Source of the DNA: Curvularia sp. ZM96
Taxonomy: Eukaryota; Ascomycota; Dothideomycetes; Pleosporales; Pleosporaceae
Reading direction: 5' to 3'
NCBI GenBank assembly: GCA_022457065.1
Contig: JAJGBQ010000002.1
Span: 3,968,001 to 4,032,000, forward strand
DNA length: 64,000 nucleotides
Positions 24,998 through 38,606 of the stretch are shown in pieces. How positions within the stretch are numbered: the stretch's first letter is position 1; each line of letters begins with the position of its first letter. The notes beneath the pieces were generated by a model that was not told where the DNA came from, did no database searches, and was given only the letters and a program-made list of their open reading frames with translations. Position numbers and translations under genes: made by a program.

Positions 24998-27625
24998 TCA
25001 CTCCCCTCCATTCATCACCTCCCTAAACCGCTCAGGTGCAGGACTCGACTTCTTGACGGGCGGATCCAAAATCGTGGGACTCGAAAGCGGCTCCAGACTC
25101 TTAATCGGGGGGAAAACCGGCGTATCGGACAGGTGATGGCTATTTGATAGCGGTCGTATGCCGTCGTGTTTGGACGGCGCAGGAATAGGGTCGGGCAGCA
25201 TTTGTGCTGGCATCTGGGAAGAGGGTGATGGTGCGATTCGCATGGGCGCTGGAGCTGGAGACGACATTGTTGCGGGGAGAGGGGCGGGAGAAGAGTGTTT
25301 TGTCGGGGAGAAGGAAGGGCGGTGGGCGGATGATGGGGGGAAGGAGGAGTGTGGGCTGTTGAATTGGAAGTTTGGTGGAAGACCGTTGTTGGAAGGGCGC
25401 GGGGAGGCGGCCGGAGAGTGTTTTACAGGAGAGCCGCCTGCGGCTGAAGTTGGGCGGCTGAAGCTGCGGGCGTAGGATGGTGCAGGTTGGGATGAGCCAA
25501 AGGGATTGGAACTGAAGGGGTTGGAGAGACCGAATGAGCTGTTGCCGTTTTGGGGTGGGTGCGACATGTGAGTGCTCTTTGTGGGACTGCTGGGTATCCG
25601 TTGAAGATTGTAGGGCGGAGGTGATGACCTTGGAGATGATGCACGAGGCCGTATTGGCGAGGACATGCTGCCATTTGCGCCCTTGGTTGGCGACCCGTAC
25701 GCCGCCTCAGATCTTTGGATACCAGGGGGCCCAAGGGCTTGACCTCGCGGAGACAAACTTGGGCCATCAGCCCAAGGCTGGGCAGGGTGCATGGACGGCT
25801 GGTGAGCTTGTAACGAAGGTATTTGGATCGAGTCGAGACCAGAAGACTTGACACCGTTTGTCCGCACCTGGTCGTTAGAGGCGGGCGATTGTGATGTTAG
25901 GCGCAGTTTCAAAGACGGAGGTTTGGGCTGCTCTGCCTCTGTCTCCTTACGCTTGCATGAAGTACAGATGAAAACAAACTTAGGATCCTCAGCCTGCTCC
26001 TCAGTAATTCCATGGCATTTCATATGTTGCCAGACGTTGCACTTTTCGCAAGATATCTGGGGCGTATCGTCGTTCTGGGTAGAGTTAGCACAAATTGGGA
26101 AGAGCTGAGCCGGAGAGCTTACAAGGTTAGAACCGTACTTGCCGCACTTTTCGCAGTCAAAGAACCAGTCTTCCTCTTCGTTGAGCTTCTTGAGATCACT
26201 TTCATGTTTCTTCATCATAGCCTTGAGGTGTCGCTCTGATAACCTCGCGTTATTTGAAGCCAGCTTCTGTTCGTTTTCTTGAAGTTTGCGCAACTCCTCT
26301 TCTTTCAGTATTTTGGCAGCCTCTCGCTCCTTGAGGCGCTGCTCCCGAGTCATCCTGCGGGACTCCTGTGCTTCCTCGAGCTTTTTCTGCTTCTCTTGCT
26401 CTGCTTTGGCCATGGCGAGCTCCTCCTGCCTCTTACGCTCGGCAGCCTCCGCCTCCTCCATCTCCTTCTGCTTCTCGAGACGCGACGAAATTCGGGACGA
26501 GCGTTTCGCCATAGCCAGCTTCTGCATGTTTTCCAATTCCTTCATCTTGCGAGCCTGCTTCCTAGCTTGCTCCGCAGCGAGGTTCTCCATTACGGGTATG
26601 ACGTCCTCTTGAAGGCGTTTGAATAAGACCTTCTCATTTGGATCACGACTCTTCCGGATACTGTTCATGTACTCCTGGTAATCTTCCAGAGTGACACAGA
26701 CGCATTCCCATTTTCTACCTCCAAGACCATCGTCGACCTCTTCAGGTTGCTCACTTGCTGCCTCTCCGTCTTGGGCGGTCTCCTCAGGCTCCGGTGTGGC
26801 TAACTTTTGTCGCTTGCTGGCTCGGGAGCCTTTCGATTTCTTTGGCTTCGGCTTGGACTTTGTCTTGGTCGGTTCAGGGGGTGGTGGTGGGTCCGTCATT
26901 CGATACATGCGGTTATCGTCGAGGACAAAAATGGTTCTCTCTTGTGAGTCCCAGCCTGTGGGCTCGATGCGCTGAATACGAAGGTTAGTGACAGTGCGAA
27001 AACTTGGCGTGGTGATGCTCACCCAGAGCGTCTGCTCGGCATCCGTTGCAGCCATCCTCTCCCTTATTGAATTTGGATTGTTGAGCGTCCACACGGATAA
27101 TTGTTGCAGCACGCGTATCTTTGTGAAGACATCGAAGTCGTTGAATTTGAGGGGCTCCTCGTCCTCGCCGAAGGGATTGCGGGTAGGCGCTTTCGCAACG
27201 TACTGGCGGCGGGCGTACTCGTCAAAAATTTCGAGTCTGACGTAGCGTTAGAGGTGACGAATATGCGCAATGGCAGAGACATACGTAAGGCCCTTGTGTG
27301 ACGAAACATGCTTCAGCAGTGCCAGGCCAATCTGAGCAAGTTTCTCCGAGGGGGTGGGCTTGAGGCATTCGGACTCGAGTTCCTGCGCATGTGTCAGCGG
27401 AAGTTTGATTGAACGTGCGCCAGCGCAGTCTTAGCGACGACGGGCGCAAGTTGCATGTACCTCGATGTCAAAGTCCTTGTCAATCTTGATGGCATCGCCG
27501 AACAGACTGATGTACTGGGCCAGGTTGGCAAACTGCCACATGTTGCGCAACTTGTGGAGTGTGCTTGGTTCCTGGGCAGGTGGTTCGACGTCCATTTCGT
27601 CGGCGGCGCGTTTTCGAGACGGCAT
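24998..27625 (-). CDS. PHD-finger chromatin protein with DDT/WHIM-like N-terminus
   Basis: Five exons on the minus strand: 27625-27461, 27382-27285, 27236-27023, 26971-26123 and 26074-24998; 800 aa. The first 160 residues (LRNMWQFANLAQYISLFGDA..., ISLFG) are helical and resemble the DDT/WHIM part of Rsf1-like ISWI partners. A basic nuclear-signal region follows, then a long Lys/Glu/Arg coiled coil (about 230-420). One PHD finger spans about 430-485: CEKCGKYG, split by the last intron, then CEKCNVWQHMKCHG and CTSCKRK. The last 300 residues are Pro/Ser-rich and disordered. PHD fingers bind histone tails, so a nuclear chromatin role is expected. Assignment to a specific remodeller is inference. 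Confidence 0.82.
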
Positions 27626-29086
27626 GGCTGCGGTGCCTCGCGTGCGGCGACGCGTGCGATTGACGGTACGGAGACGGCGAGGAAGCGAGTGTCGTCAGCG
27701 TATATGGGATGCTTTCAGATAGGGATGGAGGAATATGGCTGTCGTTGGTTGTCGGTGGTTGCGCGGTTAAGGCGGTGATGTGAATGCGGCTCTACTTTGG
27801 TGTAGAGAGTATGAAGTCGCGCGACGGGGAATCGGAGAATACGCCTTACCGCTTTGGGCTTTCCCGCGGATCTCAGCGCCTTTAGGAGAAGCTTATCGAG
27901 CGGCAAAGGGATCCGATCGACGACCTGTATGTACGCTGTAGAGATGAGATGTAGATTCTAGCGTAGACAGCGAACAGTGTTTAATGTTTCCAGTGATTTC
28001 TTTACTATATAATCCAACATGGCTCGTACCGTGCTTTTCGAGGTAAGTCGGGACCATTTCACCTGGCCATTCAAACTGTCAGAGAAGTAGACCCCTATCA
28101 TCAACACGTCACAATACTGGAAACGTTTTGGGCTTTGTTTGCCTTGCCCAGCCCGTGTGAGTTGATTGGACTTGGAGAATGGGTGCCGGTATTGTGCTTA
28201 TTGGAGTGGCTTGAGGGATGGGTGCGAGGCGTGTCAGGAGCGGACCATCAAACATACACGTCGGCAGATGGAAGCGCCTGCGGCCAGCCTGCTGAGGCCG
28301 GGTCAGTACCCTTGGCAGACCATAACGGCGACGCGTTGTGTTGACGAAGCTGACGCCGTGCGCGCTGCTATTTCCAGCGCGTGAGCGTTCTTGGCTGAAT
28401 ATCACTGCCGGTGGACGAGGCCGCCACGCAAGCGCTGGGCCACAGCCGTGTGGCTGGTGAGTGGAGCGCAGCCAGTTAGGGGGTTGTGCACACCCACTGG
28501 GCAGCGTAGTCAGCCGTAAGCCGTTTCGGAGTGGCCAAGGCCTGGTACGAGGTTGGCGGGCACGCAGACACGAGCAGACGGCGTACCGGCGACGACCACG
28601 CGAGGGCAGCAGACATACTATACATACGCAACTGTCGTCGGGAATGCAAATGCACCGGCCACAGGGACCTGGCTCGACGTTGGCCTAAAAATACGTCTTC
28701 TCTCCGTCGGGCCCATCCGATCTCTGCTAAGACCGTTCCTGCCGAGTGCAGCCCTGGGCTAACCGTCTTCGCGGCCCATGCCCTCGCATCCCTGCGCCCT
28801 GTGGCTCACGGCTCAGGGCTGCTGCGGGCGCCATCCCGCTCGCCGTCAACGACACGACTTCGAAACTTTCCACAACACCTCCTCCTCTCGCCCGCCGACG
28901 CTGCGCTGACTCTCGCATCCTATTCACGCCCATCCTCGCCCTCCTCGCCCTCCTCGCCAACCCCACGCTCGCTTATCGGCCCTCTGCATCCTACATGATT
29001 GCGCCAGAGCACCCGCTCCGACAGACAGACTGCTGAAGGCGGCGCTGATGCTGAGCTCCACGCCCTAAGCCAGACAGCACACTCCA
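27626..29086. other. Divergent promoter region of the PHD gene and Cch1
   Basis: About 1.46 kb, GC-rich over its second half. TATATAA near 28004-28011 is followed within a few bases by an ATG and, 24 bases on, by GTAAGT; this resembles a small first exon, but no continuation was found. Other open frames overlap on both strands and look non-coding. Confidence 0.4.
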
Positions 29087-32000
29087 ATGTCCTACCCAGA
29101 TCCCAACCACGGCCGAAGACACTCCAACCAGCCAATACCTCTGCAAGACCTCAATCGCCCGCCCGACCAGCAAGACGACCATGCGCCGCACGACGAGCAG
29201 CACCGGCGCACCCTCAGCGACCGCGGACGGAACCTCCTTAGAAACACGGGCGCGATAGCATCAGGCCACTACCGGGACTCCCAGTACTCTCCCATCGCCG
29301 ACGTCTCGCCCAGCCCGACACGGCATGCGACCCGCCCGCACATCGACACCAGCTTGGCATCCGCACACCATGGCATACGGAGAGTCGACGACGACGACGA
29401 CGCTGGCTCGCCTCTGGATACCGGCGCGTTCCAGGCTGCCATTGGCTTTGGCGTCAGCATGCAGTTCCAGGGCGAGACATCACCACCTGTCCCTACACCG
29501 GGCTCGCAAATGTCCTATGTGCCCTATGGGTCCGACTCGTATCTTGAACGAGCAGCCTCAGTAGACCAGCCGGGCTACTTCTCGCCCACTTATGACGACA
29601 CAGCCCGTCTCACCGATCCGCGCAACCTCCAGCCCATGAGCGGAGGACCCGTCACTCCGTCGACTCCAACCGGGCAAGAACGATCGAGTTTTCAAAGCGT
29701 GCACTTTCTCAGTCCTGGAGACGCCTCGTTAGGCGCGCGCCATGCCGACGACATCGGGCAGGTGGAGGCCGGCGCGGGCAACGTGAGAGATTCAAGAGGA
29801 AGGAGCCGGTCCCTGTCGCCTGGTCAGTTTGGTTCACCTCTGCATCGGGCTGGCACCATTATGCGGAACATGTCCCAGCGTGTTGTCAACGTCACCAATG
29901 ATTCAGAGGTTGCGGAGCGCACAATACGCCGAAAGTCGACAGTGCGCCATGCCCGTCTGCTCGAGCCTCCTCAATTCCCAGCACTGCCAGAATATGCCAC
30001 GGATGGCCCTACCTCGCCTGTTCCGTCTACACCAGTAGAGAAACCCCCTTCGCCCATCGCCTACCAGCGAAAACCGAGCTGGCAACGCCCTCCGAATCCA
30101 TTGCGCGGCAAGAGTCTGGGCGTCTTCCCCCCTGACAGCAAGTTGAGGATGAAGCTGTGCGATCTCTTGGTACATCCAGTCATCGAGCCGCTCCTCCTCG
30201 TGCTCATCGTCATCCAAACAGTGCTCTTGGCCGTTGATGCCCGCAAAAAGGCACACTACAACCCCGAGGCAAGAGATAGATTCACCACATTCGGTCCCAT
30301 TGATTTCGCTCTGCTGGGCCTCTTCATAATATACACTCTCGAAACCATTGTCCGCATCATTGTGTCTGGCTTCATTATCAACCCTGTCGAGTACAGTACA
30401 ATCAATCGACAAATAGGATTAAAAGAGGCTGTCTTGGCCAAAGCGGACCAGCTATTTAGCGGTTTCCAACGACAACCTTCCCAAAGAAAGAGTGGCATCA
30501 ACAATGCCCCTCCCCAGGAGCCTCAGCAGCCTTCGGTACTGCGCTCCTTTACTACGGCGCAAATGTACCCAGATGAAGGCCCTAGTGATCCACGCCAGCA
30601 ACAGCGTATTCGCTTAGCACATCGCGCCTATCTGCGACACTCCTTCAATCGCGCCGATTTTGTTGCCGTGACTTCCTATTGGATTGCCTTCGTGCTGGGT
30701 CTTTGGGAAATCAACAATAGTAGAGTGATTTTGGTATTCGAGATGTTGAGCTGCCTGCGAATCATTCGTCTTCTGAACCTTACTAGCGGTACCTCGGTAG
30801 GTTTAGAGTCATCTTCTGCCGTTGACAATCAAGCTAACCAGGTCAAAGGTCATTCTCCGCAGTTTGAAGAAAGCCGCGCCTCTGTTGGTCAACGTAGCGT
30901 TCTTGATAGGCTTCTTCTGGCTCCTCTTCTCGATAGTAGGTGTCCAGAGCTTCAAGTCAAGTCTCAGGAGAACATGTGTGTGGCAAGACCCACAAGGCAT
31001 ACAAAACTTTACCAACTCGGATCAATTTTGTGGCGGACACTTGCTGAACATCGATGGTATCCATCCAGCAGGCTACATACCCGCTCCAGGCAGGCCTAGT
31101 GGGCCAGCAAATGGCAAAGGCTTTCTATGTCCAAAGGGCTCGCTTTGCATCGAGAGCACAAATCCAAACGACGACACGCAAAGCTTCGACAATATCCTCC
31201 AGTCGCTCGAGCTCGTCTTCGTCATCATGTCTTCCAATACCTGGTCCAGCTTGCTTTATACTGTGGCAGACACCGACTACCTGATTAGCTCCATCTTCTT
31301 CATTGTCGGAATCATCATCTTGAGTTTGTGGCTCATTTCTTTGCTCATTGCCGTCATTACCTCCTCTTTCCAGATCATTCGCGAAGAAAGCAAGACCAGT
31401 GCCTTCACTGGAGAGGAGATCAAAGAAGAGCCTGCTGATGACACCAATGAGAAACAACGCGTCCCTACCCTTAAACGTTTTTACGACAAAACCACATGGT
31501 TTTGGGTGGGTGTGATAGCGTTCGGCCTGGTTGCTCAAATGATGAGAAGTGCCAATATGAGCAACTTTCGCAGGTCTTTCATCGACACAGTAGAGATGAT
31601 TGTCACTTTTATCCTGTTTATTGAAATCCTCATCCGACTCATCGTCGATTGGAGGAATTTTTTCAGGAGCAAACGGAACCTCACAGATCTTATCATTGCC
31701 CTTGTCACAGTAATCATCCAGCTGCCGGCTATCAAAGCTGCACACGACGGAAAAGCCTACGCTTGGCTGACCGTCTTTCAAATCATCCGGGTTTATCGCG
31801 TCGTCTTGGCTGTGCCCATGACGCGAGATCTTATTGTGAGTCTTACCCCTTACCCCCTGCAGAAGCCCAGTTAACCATATTGTCAGATGATTGTATTCGG
31901 AAATGCTGGTGGTCTGCTCAACTTGATTCTCTTCGTGTTTCTCCTCACCTTTCTAGCATCCATCTTTGCTTCTCAGCTGTTCCGGGGCGAAATTCCGGAA

Positions 32001-35000
32001 GAGGATGACAGTGGAGAGCCGATCAGAGTGCCCTTCTTTGACATCTACAACTCCTTCTTGGGCATGTATCAGATCTTCTCCAGTGAAAATTGGACCACAA
32101 TTCTTTACAACGTCACCAACTACCAGAAACCGTTTGGCATAGCATGGATTGGGGCATCGTTCTGTATCCTGTGGTTCATCTTTGCTAACTGTAAGTACAA
32201 AACTTGAGCGCATGCAGAAACCATACGCTAATCTCTTGCAGTCATCGTTCTGAACATGTTTATTGCTGTCATCCAGGAAAACTTTGATGTTTCTGAGGAC
32301 GAAAAGCGCTTGCAGCAAGTCAAGGCATTTCTCCAACAAAAAGAGGACGGCCTTACTTCTTCCACTGGGTATGTAAAAAAAGGCATGACCAGAATTGAAT
32401 TATCTGCTGACTACCTGTAGCAATCTATCCCTTTCGTCTATTTTCAAGCTTGGCCAGGCGCGTCGTCGAGATCCTCTGGATTATGGCCATGCCGCTACCG
32501 AGATGCTTCTCAAAGATGCAGTCGTTCGCGACTTCCTCGATGAGGGTAATGATAACGAAAGCCCCCACGAAGACCCTCGGCCAGGCATTCGTCCCACGAA
32601 GACCATAGTGGGCTCCGGAACCATGTCCACCATTTGGCAACGATTTCTGCGCCGCATTGTCCATCGCGAACCAAACCCTTTCTACGCACCGCTAGACTTT
32701 GGTCGCGCATACGAGGACCTCGACCCAAGAAGCATGGCGAAAGAGGTGGTTTCGGCAACTGAGAGGCGAAAGAAGGCTCAGCGTGAGTATTTACGGAACC
32801 ACCCCAACTACAACGTATCTCTGTTCATTTTCCGTGTCAACAACCCCATACGTAAATTTTGCCAGCGTGTTGTTGGCCCCGGTCGAGGTGGCGATCGCAT
32901 TGAAGGCGTCGCGCCGTCAGTCCCCATCTGGTATGCGTTTTCGGCGTTCATCTATGCAGCCATTATTGCAATGGTACTGTTGGCATGCATAACCACCCCG
33001 CTATATCAACGAGAGTACTTCATGCGTCACGAGTTCAGCGTCAAGAACTGGTTCGTATGGGTAGATATGGGCTTTGCTATTTTGTTCAGCGCCGAGGCTC
33101 TTATTAAGGTCATTGCCGACGGTTTCTTCTGGACTCCAAATGCCTACTTTCGTGGTTCCTGGGGTTTCATTGATGGTGTTGTGCTGATCACTCTGTGGAT
33201 CAATGTTGGCACATCATTTGTAAATGAGGGCCAAGTCACTCGGACCGTGGGCGCCTTCAAAGCGCTAAGAGCTCTTCGTCTGCTCAACATCAGTGACAGT
33301 GCACGGAATCACTTCCACTCACTCATCATTCGCAGCTGGTGGAAGCTGTTTTCGGTAAGTAAACCCCCACACGCATATGAGTGTTGCTAATAAACTAGGC
33401 TGCCTTTGTCTCGTTGAGTTTGCTGATTCCATTTGCCATTTACGGTCTGAACCTTTTCGTCGGCAAGATGCAGTCTTGCAACGACGGTAACTTCCCTGCG
33501 GGTGCCAGCCTCAAGGATTGTGTCGGAGAATATGACAGCTCGCCTTTCGATTGGAATGTCCTAGCGCCTCGCCAAGCTTCCAATCCCTATTATGACTTCG
33601 ACAATTTTGGAGACTCGCTCTTCATCTTGTTCCAGATTGTATCCCAAGAAGGGTGGACGGACTGTATGTGGACTGCAATGAGCATCACCGGGTTTTTCAC
33701 GCAACCAAAACCCAGAGCATCCCAGGGCAATTCGGTCTACTTCATCATTTTCAACTTGCTCGGCGCAGTTTTCGTCTTGACTCTGTTTGTGTCCGTCTTC
33801 ATGCGCAACTACACGGAGCAAACTGGAGTTGCCTTCTTGACCACAGACCAGCGATCCTGGCTCGAGCTACGGAAGCTCCTCCGTCAAGTTTCTCCCTCCA
33901 AACGGCCGTCGTCAACAAAGCAACGAGAAAGCTGGGAGGAATGGTGTTACCGCCGAGCTGTCACCAAGACTGGATACTGGCAAAGGTTCATCACCGGCGT
34001 CTTGATACTCCATCTCTTATTGCTGTGCTTGGAATGGTATCCAGGTTATGGTCCTTGGGAGACTGCCCGAGACTACATCTTCCTGGTCCTTACAATTACT
34101 TTCATCGCAAACGTGGTCATCCGGATTATCGGTCTCTCCTGGCACCGCTTCCGCAAGAGCGCTTGGGACATGTTCTCCATCTTCTCTGTATCGGGAACCT
34201 TTGTGACTTCAATTCTTGTGTTGGCGAGAAACGATATTAGGCTTTTCGTCCAGCTTCACAAACTCTGTCTCGTTTCGATTGCCCTGCTGCTCATCCCCCG
34301 GAACAATTCGCTTGACCAGCTGTTCAAGACCGCGGCGGCAAGTCTGGCATCCATTGGCAATCTCCTTGCCACATGGTTTGTCTTGTTCTTGGTATACGCC
34401 ATTGCTCTTACGCAAACCTTTGGTCTCACTCGATTTGGGGAGAATGAAACTGGAAATATTAATTTCCGGACCGTGCCCAAAGCGCTCATCTTTCTCTTCG
34501 TCACGAGTGGAGGCGAAGGCTGGAATCAATTCATGGAGGACTTTGCCAACGTTGATAAGCCCTACTGCACAGTAGGAGACAAGTACTTCAACAGCGACTG
34601 CGGCAGTCCGGAATGGGCGCGGGCTCTTTTCATCAGCTGGAACATTCTGAGCATGTACATTTTCGTCAACTTGTTCGTCTCGTTGATCTACGAGAGTTTC
34701 TCCTACGTCTACCAGCGGAGCAGTGGGCTGTCTGTCATCAGCAGAGAAGAGATTCGTCGCTTCAAGCAAGCTTGGGCTGAGTTTGATCCTAACGGGACTG
34801 GCTATATCTCGAAGGATGTGTTCCCAAGACTCCTTGGAGTAAGTATTTTGTCTTGAGGCAAATTGACAGAACTGACTTTGATAGGAACTCTCTGGAATTT
34901 TTGAGATGCGTATCTACGACGGCGATTTTACTATTGGTGCACTCATCGACGAATGCAGTGTGACGAACCGACGGGAGTCAAATCTGCCAGTGTCAGGCCA

Positions 35001-35875
35001 CGAACCGACAAAAGAGATTGACATTGACAAACTGAACCGTCGGTTAGCACAGCTGCCTGTCGCCGAGATACAACGCCGACGAAAGCGTATGAACACCTTC
35101 TATGAGGAGGTGAACGTGTCGAGCGACCCGGATCGGGGCATCCAATTCTCTTCATTGCTGATGATCTTGGCACATTACAAGGTCATCAATGACAACAAGA
35201 GCTTGAGGTACGTGTTGACAGCGATGGGTACTTGCAATAGGGAAATGGCTGACAAAACGTAGGCTAGAAGAGTTCCTAAGACGTAGGGCTCGACTCCAGC
35301 GAGTAGAAGAAGCAGTTCGCCGCAACGTAGTAGTGGGCTTTTTCGACACGCTGTACTGGGCGCGACGATTCCGCCGTGCTATGGAGCTGAAGAAACAGGG
35401 ACGCATGGCGACTATTCCACAGTTCACAGTCCCCGAAATCTTTATTGACGATGAAGACATTACAAATGCTCAACGGGGCACCGCTACACCTACTGAGAGT
35501 CCTCTATTCTCACCTCAAGACCTCCACGCTCCATCGCCAAGGAACTCAGCTGGCGGTCCGCCAATTCTCCCGCATTTGCAATTCGATCAAACTCGGAGCA
35601 GAGCCAACTCAATCCAACAGTCACCGACTGGATCACCTACGCGGGCAAGCACGCAGCCACCATCGCCAATGTCACCCTCTGGTGGCGAGCCAGACTGGCA
35701 GTTTGCATCTGCGCTTAGTCGGCCACCAAGTCCACTTGACCCGGAGTCTGGGCAAGCGGATAGTCGCAGCCGTGCGAACAGTTCGGTCAGCGCAGCCGAT
35801 GTCTTGGAAGTGCTAGACAACTCGGCATGGGGAGAAAGTATCAGGAGAAGTTTCACACAAAAAAGACGCAGCTAA
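29087..35875 (+). CDS. cch1: Cch1-type voltage-gated calcium channel alpha subunit
   Basis: Eight exons: 29087-30796, 30849-31835, 31887-32190, 32242-32368, 32421-33354, 33399-34838, 34885-35207 and 35263-35875; 2145 aa. It is the pore of the fungal high-affinity plasma-membrane Ca2+ influx system, working with Mid1. A 340-residue disordered N-terminus precedes four six-helix repeats. The pore residues aligned next to the conserved Trp are Asn700 (SSNTW), Glu966 (SSENW), Glu1438 (SQEGW) and Glu1727 (GGEGW), the N-E-E-E filter of fungal channels. After repeat IV comes an EF-hand-like segment (FDPNGTGYISKDVF), then a Ser/Pro-rich tail. The first intron is best read with the acceptor at 30847-30848, which gives LTSGTSVILRSLKK in frame. 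All other joins are phase-consistent. Confidence 0.95.
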
Positions 35876-38606
35876 TCACAATCACACAAACAAGACATAG
35901 TGTCCGCAGGGACAAGGGGTGGTTAGGGGAAAGGGGGTCTGGCAGCTGTACTATGTACAACAGATGTCGACCGTCACGATCTACATGGGGCGACACACAT
36001 CTCGGCGTTGGAATTTTGGGGGGAGGCAAACTGATTTGACAACTTGGCGAACTTGGGCGGGTGTGGGGGGGAGGCGTTGCTGTTGCAGACACTCTCAGGG
36101 ACACTAGTGAGTGCGAAACGCGTTGCATAAAAGTCGAGAACGAACTAGGCACGTACTCTACGCGAGCTGCGGGTTCTCAAAGCCGAGACACACCCACACC
36201 CACATGGGTTTATCAATAGCACCAAACCTGATCTTCACGGGGGGAAGTGCGAGGCGTACTAGAACGGATGGAGAAGGCATGGGATTGGTCACAAAGCTGA
36301 TCTTGGTATAGGTAGTAATTGGTGGTGGGCTGAGGGCGTGGCTGTCTGTCGTCTTACGTGGTGTGGAACTTTTGGCGTTGCATAGCGTTGGCGTTGTTGA
36401 AAGCGGGCTTACTATGACTAGAACACCTGTGAGCATGTTTAGCTAATTCTGAGAAGACAAGGAAATAGAACAGGATTCTTATTTCAATCTGTCATGTCAT
36501 GCTCTGTCTAACATGCATGTATGTAATAATGTACGCATTTCAAGGGTGGTGCCGTAGTCAAAACTCTAAGTGCTGTCACTGTCATGCTGTGTGTGTGTGT
36601 GTAGAATTGGGGCAAGTAGGTAATGGTGTGATAGATAAGCAGCACTGATCTGATGTGCCTCGTGCATGCATCTTTTCTTTCAAAGTTTGAGCTGTGATTT
36701 GACGACATACCCGTCAGCCCCTTGCAGCTGACTGCGTCCACGTCCGTTGGAACGGGCAAATTAGGCCACGGTGTTAGTATTACAAGCGAAAGAATAGGTG
36801 TACTTGACTGCTATGGGCGATATGGCGAAGGCAGTAGCTAAATTCATTGGTGTAACACTACTCTGTAGAGCTCAAGTCGGGCATATTGGAAGGGGCCAGT
36901 CGGAGGATCCACAGCTTATTTTCCACCAGCTGACATTTTTCTCGCCACGGTTTCTGTGAGGTTGAGAGGACATACGCTAGCATGGACGATGGCGAAGAAC
37001 CTCAGACATGTTGGTACGCTAGATCGAGGCGAGCTAGTTGGGTTGGGCCTCTCGTGTGTGTGTAAAGCAGAATAGACGCACGTCGTAGCTGAAACGCCCC
37101 GCTCGCGCGCATGACCGGTAAGCGCATTCGCCCGCGTGTGCATGTGTGCGTGTGTGTGCGTGCTGGCTCTGGCAGGCGATAGACGAGCCGGGGGATGCGT
37201 TGAGCGCATTACAACGGCGTCTGGATCCGTACTGTGACCGGCGCATCTGAAACGTCAGACAGCTCGGCAGCCCCCAGTCTATGCCACATGCGGCCACGGT
37301 TCAAGTGTCGCAGATTCTTTGCGTCACAGCAGGCCGGGTGGGCGAACACGGGGTGGAGACGGTGCAGGCTTCATGTTGCTCAATGTGTGGTGTGTTGTGG
37401 ACTGTTCGCCTCCCCCCCTTTTTCTAACAGGCTTGGTTGGATGCAACAGCCAGAAACAAGACGATGGGGTGCGTTGTGTCTGAAGCCAGCCTAGATTGGT
37501 GCATGTACTCCGGTTCAGACAAAGGCATCAGTGGCTTGCGGGATATGAGAAACTTAGTAGCAGTGCTATGTGCGGTGCCTGTGACTGTTGGGTGGGCGGT
37601 GGTGAGTGTTCATGTGGGGCGGAATTCCGCATGCAAAGGGCGAAAAAGGAGTACGCGTGTTGCAGCAGCAGGAAAAAGGACCTAGAACGAGGAGTACGAG
37701 TCTTAATGCGCTGTCTGTTGGGGAGAGAGAGGGAAAGTAAGCCAGGCCAGTCAGGACGGTGCCATGGTCGTGGGTTGAGTAGAGAGGAAAAGGGAACCCT
37801 GACTGGCGGAGAGGCTGCAATCTCCCCTATCGATTGCAGGGCGTAGCTGGAAATGAGCAGAGCAATCTGTCCGCGGCAACCAGCGATGCCCTGGGCCTTG
37901 CCTTCCCGCTCGCTAGTTTGCTGTGCCGGCGATCAAACAAGGCCAGAACACCCCGGCCACTTGAAGCATCCGTTCCATGGTTTGACCTTCCTGGCACGCA
38001 ACACGCACTGGCTCAACGCACAAGATGCGACACGAAACCCTCGACGGGATCCGCTTCTCCGCTGCCTCTCAAAAGGCTGCTGTCGTCTCGCCCTTGGACC
38101 GCTGAATCATTCTTCTCACTTCCCCATCTCCGCCACATTCGTTTTCTTTGGGAGCCCCCCTTCTTGTTTCGCTCTTCACGTATATTACACGCGTCACGCC
38201 TTTTTACGAGCAGCTCAAGTTTCTCCGTCTCGGTCGGTCTTGATCAAATCTACTCGAAACCCTCGGGCATTAGAAACTTTGTTCAGCGCTTTGGCCGCTC
38301 TCTTGTCATCCAACGTCATTTCAACTTGACTCGCAAGCTGGGCCTTGATTACACAGGACCCAAATTGGTGGTTGCCCTTGTCAACTCTATTATTATTGTT
38401 ATTACTACGATATATCCTCGTGCTTGTGCCCTTGCACTGCTCATTATCATCATCGTCATTACTATCCTTTCGTAAAGGACAGCCGGACCTCTTCTATACG
38501 GACAGTCATTCACTTCGACGAAAGAAAAACGACAGCTATACGCACCATCTTTGAGAGAACAGTAATTACCGCTACTACTCCACAACAAAACACCACTATC
38601 GCCACC
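35876..38606. other. 2.7-kb gene-poor stretch with GT-rich microsatellites and a long leader
   Basis: No supported gene. A (TG)n run lies at about 36579-36602 and interrupted GT/CA tracts at about 36184-36206 and 37130-37165. The last 600 bases are pyrimidine-rich and probably form the promoter and long 5' leader of the next gene; their open frames run into the accepted ATG at 38607 without better start context. Confidence 0.45.

Noticed and set aside
28021..28052. Possible small first exon (MARTVLFE then GTAAGT)
   Set aside because: It starts only a few bases after a TATA-like sequence, and no second exon with coding character could be found.
36579..36602. TG-rich tract as a telomere-like or CRISPR-like repeat
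   Set aside because: It is a simple dinucleotide microsatellite; no telomere unit (TTAGGG) and no spaced repeats were seen anywhere in the window.
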